A program made the translations under genes and the position numbers. This document shows, piece by piece, positions 16,785-24,056 of a DNA stretch of 64,000 bases. Source of the stretch: RFPW01 sp040401595 (GTDB lineage: Bacteria > Pseudomonadota > Gammaproteobacteria > Burkholderiales > Burkholderiaceae_E). Where the stretch lies: NCBI GenBank assembly GCA_040401595.1, contig JBBAOE010000013.1:1-64000 (forward strand), in the 5' to 3' direction. A model generated the notes under the pieces. It was not told the origin of the DNA, did not search any database, and saw nothing but the letters and a program-made list of their open reading frames with translations. Positions within the stretch are counted from its first letter, which is position 1. Every line of letters starts with the position of its first letter.

Positions 16785-18530
16785 ATGACGGGATTTCGCT
16801 TGCCCCTGAGATCCCGATTTTTTCCGTTCCTGAACTGGCCGGCGCCAACTCTCGCATTGTTGCGAGGCGAGGCGTTGGCCGGTATCACGGTCGGTCTCAT
16901 GGTGATTCCTCAAGGGGTCGCCTACGCCTCCCTGGCCGGGATGCCCCTGGTCACCGGGATTTACGCCTCCCTGTTACCCGCGCTGGTCGCGGTCCTGTTT
17001 AGTGCATCGACCCGTCTTTCGGTCGGGCCAACTGCGTTGACCTGCCTGTTGGTGGGCGCTTCACTGACAGGATTGGCTGAGCCGTCGAGCCCGGAATGGG
17101 TGGGGTTAGCTGTTTGGTTGGCGCTCTTCTCAGGAGGTTTGCAAGTACTCCTGGGGTTGGGGCGCTTCGGCTGGTTACTCAATCTGGTGAGTGCCCCCGT
17201 TTTGATGGCCTTCACTCAGGCGGCAGCGGTGTTGATCATCGGCTCTCAACTACCCCATTTGTTGGGGACTCCGGGGTGGAGCGAGATTCAGGGCTTACTC
17301 GGGCGCGGTGTCGCGATCGCAGAACTCCCGGCGCCGCATGCGATGTCGACGGCATTCGGGTTGGGCAGTCTAGCGATCTTGATCATCGCTCGGCGCATGC
17401 GGCCTACATTTCCATCGGTTCTATTGGTGGTGGTGGGCTCTTCGATCTTGAGCCGATGGCTGGGATTTTCAGATTCGGGCGGGGCCGTGGTGGCCGCGTT
17501 GCCGATGGGTCTGCCCATGTTGCAGATGCCTCGATGGCCAGAATGGTCCACGCTGGCCGAACTGGTCTTGCCCGTTCTGGTCATCACCCTGGTGAGTTTT
17601 CTGGAGACCGCGTCGAGCGCCAAGGTCGACAGTGACCGCAAAGGTCAGATCTGGAATCAGGATCAGGACCTGATTGGTCAGGGGTTGGGAAAGCTGGCCG
17701 CCGGATTCAGCGGTGCGTTCCCGACCAGTTCTTCGTTCTCACGTTCAGCATTGAATCTCTATGCTGGCGCGCAGACCGGATGGGCCACCGTCTGTTCGGT
17801 CATCGTCGTGCTGGCGGCACTTTGGTTTTTCTTACCAGTACTGTTTGATGTGCCGCAGGCTGTGTTGTCTGCGATCGTTCTGGTCGCAGTCTTTGGGCTC
17901 ATCCAGCCCCGTCAGTTCTTGCGCCTCTGGAAAATCTCGCGCGTCGAATGCGGCATCGCTGGGATGACCTTCGTTCTGACGCTGGCTGCTGCCCCGCGCC
18001 TGTACTGGGGCGTTCTCGCTGGCGTGATGGTCGCGCTCAGTCATTTTCTCTACTACCGTCTGCATCCCCGGATCATCGAAGTCGGCCTCCACCCCGATGG
18101 TCGGCTGAGGGATCGGCATCTCTGGCAATTGCCACCACTCGCACCCGCAACCTGCGCACTGCGCATGGATGCAGCGCTGGATTTTGGGTCTGCTACTGCC
18201 TTGGAGAGTGAGGTCGCGAAGCGTCTGGTAGAGCAGCCTGATTTGCGTCAGGTCGTGCTCTTTGCACAACCGATCAACTGGATTGATGCGACAGGCGTGG
18301 AGGCCTTCGGACGGCTGCACAGGCAGTTGGCCAGCCAGAACCGCATCTTGATCGTGGTCGGTTTGAAACTGCCCGTTGAAAGCGCACTGATGAGCGCAGG
18401 CGAATTGCAGCCAGGTCCTGACCTGCGTCTTTTTGCGACCGACCGTGAGGCCATCGACTACCTGGCCGCTAGCCCAGCGGAAAACCTGCTAGGGCAAGCC
18501 CCTCAGGCAGGGGATGCGCCCCCGCGCTGA
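16785..18530 (+). CDS. SulP family anion transporter with STAS domain
   Basis: About 581 residues from the ATG at 16785; ATG 16719 would add a non-family extension. The SulP signature GEALAGITVGLMVIPQGVAYASLAG lies near the start, then about 10-12 hydrophobic segments and a C-terminal STAS domain (residues about 440-560) with the WIDATGVEAFGRLH core. The family carries sulfate, bicarbonate or dicarboxylates with H+ or Na+. Sulfate export or uptake would fit the sulfatases, but that is only contextual. It lies between two SGNH lipoprotein genes. Confidence 0.9.
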   Translation: MTGFRLPLRSRFFPFLNWPAPTLALLRGEALAGITVGLMVIPQGVAYASLAGMPLVTGIYASLLPALVAVLFSASTRLSVGPTALTCLLVGASLTGLAEPSSPEWVGLAVWLALFSGGLQVLLGLGRFGWLLNLVSAPVLMAFTQAAAVLIIGSQLPHLLGTPGWSEIQGLLGRGVAIAELPAPHAMSTAFGLGSLAILIIARRMRPTFPSVLLVVVGSSILSRWLGFSDSGGAVVAALPMGLPMLQMPRWPEWSTLAELVLPVLVITLVSFLETASSAKVDSDRKGQIWNQDQDLIGQGLGKLAAGFSGAFPTSSSFSRSALNLYAGAQTGWATVCSVIVVLAALWFFLPVLFDVPQAVLSAIVLVAVFGLIQPRQFLRLWKISRVECGIAGMTFVLTLAAAPRLYWGVLAGVMVALSHFLYYRLHPRIIEVGLHPDGRLRDRHLWQLPPLAPATCALRMDAALDFGSATALESEVAKRLVEQPDLRQVVLFAQPINWIDATGVEAFGRLHRQLASQNRILIVVGLKLPVESALMSAGELQPGPDLRLFATDREAIDYLAASPAENLLGQAPQAGDAPPR

Positions 18531-18547
18531 CGGTCTCGCGCGGGCGC
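18516..18547. terminator. GC-rich hairpin at the convergent junction
   Basis: GCGCC..CGCGC and GCGCGGGCGC arms form a stem of about ten pairs around a nine-base loop, overlapping the SulP stop codon and lying 8 bp from the end of the convergent lipoprotein gene. There is no clear T-run, so termination in either direction is only probable. Confidence 0.35.
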
Positions 18548-18554
18548 TTGGGGC

Positions 18555-19742
18555 TTATCGCGCGACCCAACCCTTGGCGTTGATCACGTTGAGCGCAATC
18601 TGGCCAGCAACCTCATGGCCTCTGGGCGTCGGATGGAAATTATCGGAATACACAAAGCCCGTGATGTTGCCGGTGAGTTTCGTTCCTGAAATCAGCCCGG
18701 TTTGACCACTGGCGATGTAACCGTTCGCAGCGGCTTCGGTACAAGTCGCCAGGTTATAGGTCGGACCGCTGGCATCAGCCCCCACCGGTGGACAACTGGC
18801 ATCTTTGGAATTGGTGAAGCTGTAAGTGGCCGGAGTGGTCGCGAAAGTGTCCGTGAGTGCATAGAGGTCGAAGATGGCGACGCGGGGTTCAGGGGAGAAC
18901 TTGACCGCCAGCTGCTGGTTATAGCTCTGCACCCATGTGTTAAACAGTCCCTCGAGCTGGGCGCGAGCCGGTGCACCCAGCTGCGCTTGCAGACCCGCCA
19001 GCACGATCGCCAGGCGCGGCGTGACCGATAGTTTGGGCGAGTTGGCGAGCAAGACCTTGTTGGCCCCCTTGTCGAGTACTTTGGACTTCACCAGGTTGTA
19101 GGCCGTGGTCGCCAACGCGGTCATGTACGCGACTCCGACGGTCGCTGCGCCGTTCGTCGGGTCTGCGCTCAGCAGAGCCGTCACCGTCGAGGCACCGAGC
19201 ACCTTGGAGGTCAGCGCAACAAAACTCGCTGAGTTCCCCTGAGCAAGCGCGATATAGGCTCCGATCAAATCCGCGCCGTCGTTACCCGAGATGCTCATCA
19301 CGACCACGTCGTCATTGGTATAAGAACCAATCACGCTTGCCGCTGCGTCCAACTGAACCGGCAGAGATGCCGGGCTCGTCGCGTCAGGATGCACAATCCT
19401 CCCCCCGCCCACACCGAACCCTGTACAGGTTGCGGTGTTCGTGTAGGGTGCACCGCCCGTAGTCGAGCGGAAATACGCGCAGGGCTGGGTTGCACCCAGG
19501 CTTGCAGCAATGACCTCAGGAAATACTTTGTTGGAAGTCGCCCCGGTGGGCGCGCTGCCCTGAGTCGTGAATTTAAAACCAAAGGTACCGACGTCGACGA
19601 GACTTTCTCCAAAAACGACGACCCGAGGGGTATTTTTGGTCACCGTGTCGGACGAACATCCGGCCAGGGCAAGGCTCACCGCCGCGACGCTTGTCAGGAG
19701 TTGTTTGCCGAACCGGCGGTTGAGTTTTGCGGTCATGACCAT
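18555..19742 (-). CDS. SGNH/GDSL lipase-esterase lipoprotein
   Basis: About 395 residues from the ATG at 19742, which has AAGGA six bases upstream. A lipoprotein signal ends in LALAGC. The GDSL-type block I is GESLVDVG (Ser nucleophile), a Gly/Asn block is SISGNDGAD, and the C-terminal catalytic pair is in SDNFHPTPRGHEVAG (Asp, His). It should hydrolyse esters or lipids at the outer membrane. It is not a close copy of the SGNH protein at 15358. It lies just downstream of the outer-membrane channel gene on the same strand, separated by a strong hairpin. Confidence 0.85.
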   Translation of the reverse strand: MVMTAKLNRRFGKQLLTSVAAVSLALAGCSSDTVTKNTPRVVVFGESLVDVGTFGFKFTTQGSAPTGATSNKVFPEVIAASLGATQPCAYFRSTTGGAPYTNTATCTGFGVGGGRIVHPDATSPASLPVQLDAAASVIGSYTNDDVVVMSISGNDGADLIGAYIALAQGNSASFVALTSKVLGASTVTALLSADPTNGAATVGVAYMTALATTAYNLVKSKVLDKGANKVLLANSPKLSVTPRLAIVLAGLQAQLGAPARAQLEGLFNTWVQSYNQQLAVKFSPEPRVAIFDLYALTDTFATTPATYSFTNSKDASCPPVGADASGPTYNLATCTEAAANGYIASGQTGLISGTKLTGNITGFVYSDNFHPTPRGHEVAGQIALNVINAKGWVAR

Positions 19743-19818
19743 CAGAGATCCTTCAGGGGTTGGCGCCAAGTGGCATGGTTGGACCATCGCTTGGGTCCGT
19801 CAGTAAAGTTTGACTGAA

Positions 19819-19858
19819 CAGGACCCGAGAATCGGTGCTCACCGCCTCTCGGGTCCTG
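19819..19858 (-). terminator. Perfect 12-bp stem-loop
   Basis: The arms CAGGACCCGAGA and TCTCGGGTCCTG are perfectly complementary, and the 16-base interior contains a second stem (CGGTG/CACCG), giving one long rod. It lies 96 bp after the stop of the outer-membrane protein on the minus strand and just before the lipase start, so it probably ends the channel transcript or protects its 3' end. The T-run is weak. Confidence 0.55.
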
Positions 19859-19953
19859 ATCGCCTTCATTCGATCAGCCGCGCGGTCGACCGTGCGCACG
19901 CTTCGCCAAGTTTGCAAAGAAGGCCAGGGCCACGTCGGACTGCCTTATGTTTT

Positions 19954-21375
19954 TTAGAATTTCTTCGACAGGCGGACCATCGTGAACGAGCCCGCCAACG
20001 CATTTTTCGAGTCCATCGTGTTCATGTAACTCAGGGTGAGTCCCGCATCGATGCCCGGAATCAGTGTCGTGAACACGAGACCTGCGCCCTGAATGTTGAA
20101 GCGGTTGGCACCAAACGCTTTGGACTGAGGCGAGGATTTGTCGCCATAGGTGTCATCCTTGACCTGATCCACGTACATAAAGTGTGGACCAATAACGCCG
20201 ATCGGCGTCTTGTAGACTGCCGCCAAGTCAATCCCGACATAGTCTCCAGACTTGATGTCGTTGTCTTTATTCTTCGTGTTGAAGCCGTAGGAGGCCTTAG
20301 CCCCGATGGTCCAATCCGGTGTCGGGGAGTACGCGACCGCCAAGCCGGGGCGCAACGTGTAGTAGTTGCCAAATCCGATATTGATGCCTGCAACGCCCGT
20401 TGGCCCGATCTGTCCGACGCCTGCGTTGTAATCCCCGGTTGGCAGGGCCAAGGTCAACCCTGCAGCGATCTTGATCGCGTCTTTTGCATAGGTCCAGCCG
20501 CCAGTCAGCTCGGCATCGCCCTGTCCCGAAACATTCCCTGAGTTTTTCTTTGCGAAGTCAGTGAGTGTCGTGACCACGCCGGCCTGGGTTGCGGTGGCGA
20601 CTTTGCCGTAGATCCCTGAGGTGTTCAGAAAGCCGGCTTGCAAGGGCGTGAGTCCCACGGCCTGCGTCGTATTGAACACGATAGCGTCGGTCCCGGCTGC
20701 CCGGTTCAACTGCATCGCGTAGGGAAGCGAGATGTTCGCGACGACGCGCCCACCGGCAACCATTTGTTCGAAGGCGTAACCGACGCTGAGCGCCGCGTTG
20801 GTTTGAAGTTGGCTTAGTTTGACAGCCGTTTTCGCGTCATACGATGCGATGGTGGTTCCGACCGGAACGATGGCCGCTTGCGCCGTCGCGGCGGCCGTTG
20901 CCTGCGCAGTCGCGGTTGCAGTGGCACTTGCAACTGCGGTGGTGACCGCAGCCTGAACGCGCTGGGCGACGAACGCTGTCAGCGCGGCGCCCGATAGGCC
21001 GGCGGCTGTTCCCGCAGCGGTTGCAGCTGGCGTGGCAGCGGCGGTGGCTTGTGCGGTCGCTTGCGTGGTTGCTGTGGCGGTGGCTGTCGCGACGGCAGCC
21101 GCGATCAGATCGGCTTTCACGTCCGGCATCAGGATGCTACCTGTCGCAGACAGTTGACGCTCGTTGCCATCCTCACCCGAGTTTTTCTTGACATCGACGC
21201 CCACAATGGCGAGAGATGCGAACCATCCGGCTTGGTTAAGCGGTGCTGCGATCTCGCCACCGAGGCTTCCCTGGAACGGGTAGCGCAACTTGAACCCTTC
21301 AGCAGCGAAAGCGTTGCCGCCCGCGAGTCCCAACAGGGCAAGCGCGCTCGCGCCTTTGATCAGCGAATGGTTCAT
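19954..21375 (-). CDS. Outer-membrane channel of the MetA-pathway (phenol degradation) type with Ala/Thr-rich insertion
   Basis: The protein has 473 residues, with a signal peptide cut near NAFA-AEG (residue 24). The C-terminal half has alternating beta-strand patterns, the GYAFEQMVAGG and LTLALPTGDYNAGVGQIG segments typical of this family, and a terminal Phe expected of outer-membrane barrels. Related proteins import hydrophobic aromatics or lipids. Residues about 91-168 are an almost pure Ala/Thr/Val/Gln run, absent from typical members as I know them. One recurrent dyad lies 20 bp before the ATG, so expression is probably controlled with the catabolic genes. Confidence 0.82.
   Translation of the reverse strand: MNHSLIKGASALALLGLAGGNAFAAEGFKLRYPFQGSLGGEIAAPLNQAGWFASLAIVGVDVKKNSGEDGNERQLSATGSILMPDVKADLIAAAVATATATATTQATAQATAAATPAATAAGTAAGLSGAALTAFVAQRVQAAVTTAVASATATATAQATAAATAQAAIVPVGTTIASYDAKTAVKLSQLQTNAALSVGYAFEQMVAGGRVVANISLPYAMQLNRAAGTDAIVFNTTQAVGLTPLQAGFLNTSGIYGKVATATQAGVVTTLTDFAKKNSGNVSGQGDAELTGGWTYAKDAIKIAAGLTLALPTGDYNAGVGQIGPTGVAGINIGFGNYYTLRPGLAVAYSPTPDWTIGAKASYGFNTKNKDNDIKSGDYVGIDLAAVYKTPIGVIGPHFMYVDQVKDDTYGDKSSPQSKAFGANRFNIQGAGLVFTTLIPGIDAGLTLSYMNTMDSKNALAGSFTMVRLSKKF
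20872..21105 (-). repeat. Low-complexity Ala/Thr-rich coding repeat
   Basis: This part of the channel gene encodes two Ala-Thr tracts (ATATATATT.. and ATATATAQAT..) separated by a 20-25 residue helical stretch. The DNA is made of degenerate GCN-ACN units. It starts and ends in frame within the barrel protein and should form an extended helix or helical hairpin rather than strands. Confidence 0.8.
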
Positions 21376-21394
21376 GACACTAGTCTCCTTTGAT

Positions 21395-21413
21395 CTGACA
21401 CGTGAAGTGTCAT
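21395..21413. promoter_or_regulatory. Recurrent dyad, site 4 (before the outer-membrane channel)
   Basis: CTGACACGTGAAGTGTCAT: TGACAC and GTGTCA are a perfect six-base inverted repeat five bases apart, the cleanest copy in the window. It ends 20 bp before the channel start, so binding there would block elongation or initiation. A TGACAC half-site also overlaps the start codon. Confidence 0.7.
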
Positions 21414-21525
21414 TTTTTCTTCACACAAATGGCATAGGTATTTACACTAGTCCGTTGGTTTTCGACGGGTTCATGCGGTGTGGTGGCTCGATCTTGAGGC
21501 CAACCCTGAGGCTGAAGGAGGTTCG

Positions 21526-21900
21526 ATGGGCGCGCGCAATGTATTGGGAACCGAACTGGTCCCGTGTTCCTATGACCCGCTGACGGGATATTTCCGGGAT
21601 GGCTGCTGCAATACCGATGCGAGTGATCGGGGCTCGCACGTGGTCTGTGCGGTGGTGACGGATGAGTTTCTGGAATATTCCAGGAGTCGGGGTAACGATC
21701 TCAGTACGCCCCGGCCCGAATATCGGTTCGCGGGTTTGCGCGATGGCGATCGGTGGTGCCTGTGTGCCTTGCGCTGGCGTGAAGCCCTATCCGAAGGCAT
21801 CGCCCCCGAGGTCGTGCTGGAGTGTACGCACGAGAGAGCGCTGGATTTTGTGAGTCTGGAGCATCTGGTGGCCCATGCGGTCACTCGGGGCGATGCTTGA
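21526..21900 (+). CDS. DUF2237 family protein
   Basis: The protein has 124 residues. The ATG at 21526 follows a strong AAGGAGG ribosome site, so the open frame upstream is non-coding. The family pattern is very clear: NVLGTELVPCSYDPLTGYFRDG, CCNT, VVTDEFLEYSRSRGNDLSTPRPEYRF and GDRWCLCALRW. The cysteines in DGCCNT and WCLC are conserved in DUF2237 and may bind metal. The function is unknown. Confidence 0.9.
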   Translation: MGARNVLGTELVPCSYDPLTGYFRDGCCNTDASDRGSHVVCAVVTDEFLEYSRSRGNDLSTPRPEYRFAGLRDGDRWCLCALRWREALSEGIAPEVVLECTHERALDFVSLEHLVAHAVTRGDA

Positions 21901-22014
21901 GCCCGCTTTTCGGGGTCCCAGAATCACGTCATCGCCTGATTGAACCCCCTGGTGCCTGGGTGAGGTCAACGCGTGGTCTGCCCGCGTGACTGCCCGGAAT
22001 GGATCACTGCTGGT

Positions 22015-22647
22015 TTACCGGTTCGCCAGGAGCGCTTGCGCACCGCGTTGCATGACCTCCATAGCGGCTTCGCGCGTCAGACCCTGCTCACGGCGTAAAC
22101 GGACCCAGGCGTCAATACTGAGTAACAGGTCCAATGCATCGATCAGCCACCGCTGGCTCAGGATCGAGTTGGGCAGAATTTTTTCGAGCACGCCGCGCTG
22201 GGAGCGGGCCGACCGAACGAGTTGTTCCTGCAGGAAGGCGGACTGATGACGGTGCAGGGACGAGCCGAGGAAGAAGGGGGTCAGTTCGTCGAAAATCTGC
22301 GCCCGTAGTTCGATGCTTTCCATCAAGCGGCTCTCCCAGGTGGCGGATCGCAGTCGGGTCTTGAGCAAGGGGACTGCAATCGCGTCGAGGTCGATGCTGA
22401 TTTCCCGATAGAGCGTCTCCATGTCGTCGAAGTGCCGAAAAACCGTGCGCAATCCAACATTGGCCTGAACGGCGACTTGCTCGGCCGTCGGGGACAAACT
22501 GCCCGCACGGATGAGGGTCTCGAGAGCTGTCACGATTTTCCGGCGTGTGGCGATGCTGCGGTGCAATCGGCCGTCTGTTACGTGGTCAGCGGCGGCTGCA
22601 CTTGGTATCGCGGCGTTGGGCGGGGGGAGGCCTCTAAATGTATCCAT
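22015..22647 (-). CDS. TetR family transcriptional regulator
   Basis: The protein has 210 residues. The helix-turn-helix lies at about residues 55-85 (SPTAEQVAVQANVGLRTVFRHFDDMETLYREI). The C-terminal half is helical and diverged, as usual for the ligand domain. It is 70 bp downstream of the long GST gene on the same strand and may be read through from it; a small dyad ATTGA-N8-TCAAT at 22695-22712 in that gap could be autoregulatory. Its position close to the operator-bearing GST/sulfatase spacer makes it one candidate for the protein that reads the recurrent TTGRCA-N7-TGYCAA sites. That is inference. Confidence 0.85.
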   Translation of the reverse strand: MDTFRGLPPPNAAIPSAAAADHVTDGRLHRSIATRRKIVTALETLIRAGSLSPTAEQVAVQANVGLRTVFRHFDDMETLYREISIDLDAIAVPLLKTRLRSATWESRLMESIELRAQIFDELTPFFLGSSLHRHQSAFLQEQLVRSARSQRGVLEKILPNSILSQRWLIDALDLLLSIDAWVRLRREQGLTREAAMEVMQRGAQALLANR

Positions 22648-22717
22648 TGCGGTATTTGAAGTGGGGCCGGGGCACGGTTGATGCTTAAAACTGGATTGAG
22701 TCTGGGTTCAATGCGAA

Positions 22718-23896
22718 TCAGGCCGCCCGCCATTGGCGATCCAGCTGTGTGCCTGCGCGGATACTCTGGGGCTGTTGCCAAGGTGTCAATGCGGTCATGC
22801 CCTGATCGGGTACGACTCGGTCAAGGAGCGGCTCGACCATTCGCTGAAGGTCGCTGCCGCAGGCCTCGGCGAGCCATGTCATCACGCGACGGCGGTCCGG
22901 CACAGGCAGTTGCTGAAATTCTCGTCGCAGCGTTTGCCAGCACCAGACTCGATAGGGGTTGACGGGCGTCCTGAACTCGGCGCCGTGAGTGTGCCACTGA
23001 TGCCAGCGTTGCCCCTTCAAACAATGATCTTCGTTGGCGGCGAGGTAGGGCAGGTAGTCAAGGCACACGAGCCGCAGCAGTGGGCCGAGCCCGTCGGGAA
23101 GCCCTTGCTCCGATTTCACCGGCTTTGTGGTCCGAATGGCATCGTTTGGCCTGTGGTCCCACATACGCGCGACCCAATGCATGACTGCCGGTGCGCGGGC
23201 CCGCAAAATCCGGCTCGGGGTTGGATCGCTTGAAAAATGCCGGAAAAAGGGCCCGAAGAAGCCTAGATCAGCCTGGCTGGGATGTTCGCCCAGCAGAAAG
23301 GGCTGTTCGCCGAGTAACTCTTCAAGCGCAGCCAGGGTGTCGAGATACAGCCCCTCGATGGCTCGTGCGTTTTGCTTCGTCACGCCTTCCAGGCGAAGGT
23401 AAACGTGTTGCTGGCGGTGCCGGATGAAGGTTCGCCGTAGCGACAAAGGGGCAGGGATGTCTCGCAACATGCCTTGCGCGATTCGATCACTCATCAGGCG
23501 CGCATCTTCCGGGAACGCCCAGCGGTAGTACAAGGCAGGTCGCCAAAGCCATTCGTCGCCGAAGTCTTCGAGCAGGTCGCCAATCCAGCACAGTGCGGGA
23601 TCTGACGCACGTAACGTTGGGGCCGGGACCTGTTGGTCCAACCATCTCAAGATGTGCGTCGTGTCGGTCAGCAGCTGACCGTCGGGTAGTTCAAGGTGGG
23701 GCATCTGTGCAATGCCCATGCGTTTGCCCAGTGTTCGAAAGGCGCGCGTATCCATTTCCACCAGTTCATAGCGCAGGCCCTTGATACGCAGGTTCGCTTC
23801 GAGCTTGCCGGTGAAGTACGACAAATCCAGCCCATGGACCCGCAATATCTGTCTCGGGTCCAGTGCGGTTCGTTCGATGGGAATGGGATCAAACAA
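22718..23896 (-). CDS. Long glutathione S-transferase-like protein
   Basis: The protein has 392 residues, much longer than a usual 200-240 residue GST. The N-terminal thioredoxin-like domain (about 17-90) has YFTGKLEANLRIKGLRYELVEM and QMPHLELPDGQLLTDTTHIL, the cis-Pro/Asp-Thr glutathione site. A helical domain follows with DEWLWRPALYYRWAFPED and FLLGEHPSQADLGFFGPF, then about 130 extra residues. The gene at 35763 shares this layout and motif. The start is TTG at 23896; no ATG fits. The substrate is unknown. It diverges from the sulfatase across a spacer with one recurrent dyad. Confidence 0.78.
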   Translation of the reverse strand: MFDPIPIERTALDPRQILRVHGLDLSYFTGKLEANLRIKGLRYELVEMDTRAFRTLGKRMGIAQMPHLELPDGQLLTDTTHILRWLDQQVPAPTLRASDPALCWIGDLLEDFGDEWLWRPALYYRWAFPEDARLMSDRIAQGMLRDIPAPLSLRRTFIRHRQQHVYLRLEGVTKQNARAIEGLYLDTLAALEELLGEQPFLLGEHPSQADLGFFGPFFRHFSSDPTPSRILRARAPAVMHWVARMWDHRPNDAIRTTKPVKSEQGLPDGLGPLLRLVCLDYLPYLAANEDHCLKGQRWHQWHTHGAEFRTPVNPYRVWCWQTLRREFQQLPVPDRRRVMTWLAEACGSDLQRMVEPLLDRVVPDQGMTALTPWQQPQSIRAGTQLDRQWRAA

Positions 23897-24000
23897 AGAA
23901 TCAGAAGAATAAGTGAACTCAGGTCACGGGCCAATCAGGAAGCCAGGGGTCAAGCCACGGATCAAGCCGGTGAAGTTCGGGATTGACAGATTTTTTTATA

Positions 24001-24019
24001 TTGACATAGTAGGTGCCAT
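24001..24019. promoter_or_regulatory. Recurrent dyad, site 5 (sulfatase / GST divergent spacer)
   Basis: TTGACATAGTAGGTGCCAT has GACA and TGCC cores seven bases apart. It lies 37 bp before the sulfatase start and 104 bp before the divergent GST. A second TTGACA at 23983-23988 could be the -35 box of the sulfatase promoter, in which case the dyad covers the -10 region. Confidence 0.6.
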
Positions 24020-24029
24020 AAATTGCTTC

Positions 24030-24039
24030 TTTTTTTTTT
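24030..24039 (+). repeat. T10 homopolymer in the sulfatase leader
   Basis: Ten T residues lie 17 bp before the GTG start, between the operator and the coding region. Such tracts can slip and alter promoter or leader spacing. Confidence 0.7.
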
Positions 24040-24056
24040 GACCGTGAGCTAGTTCT

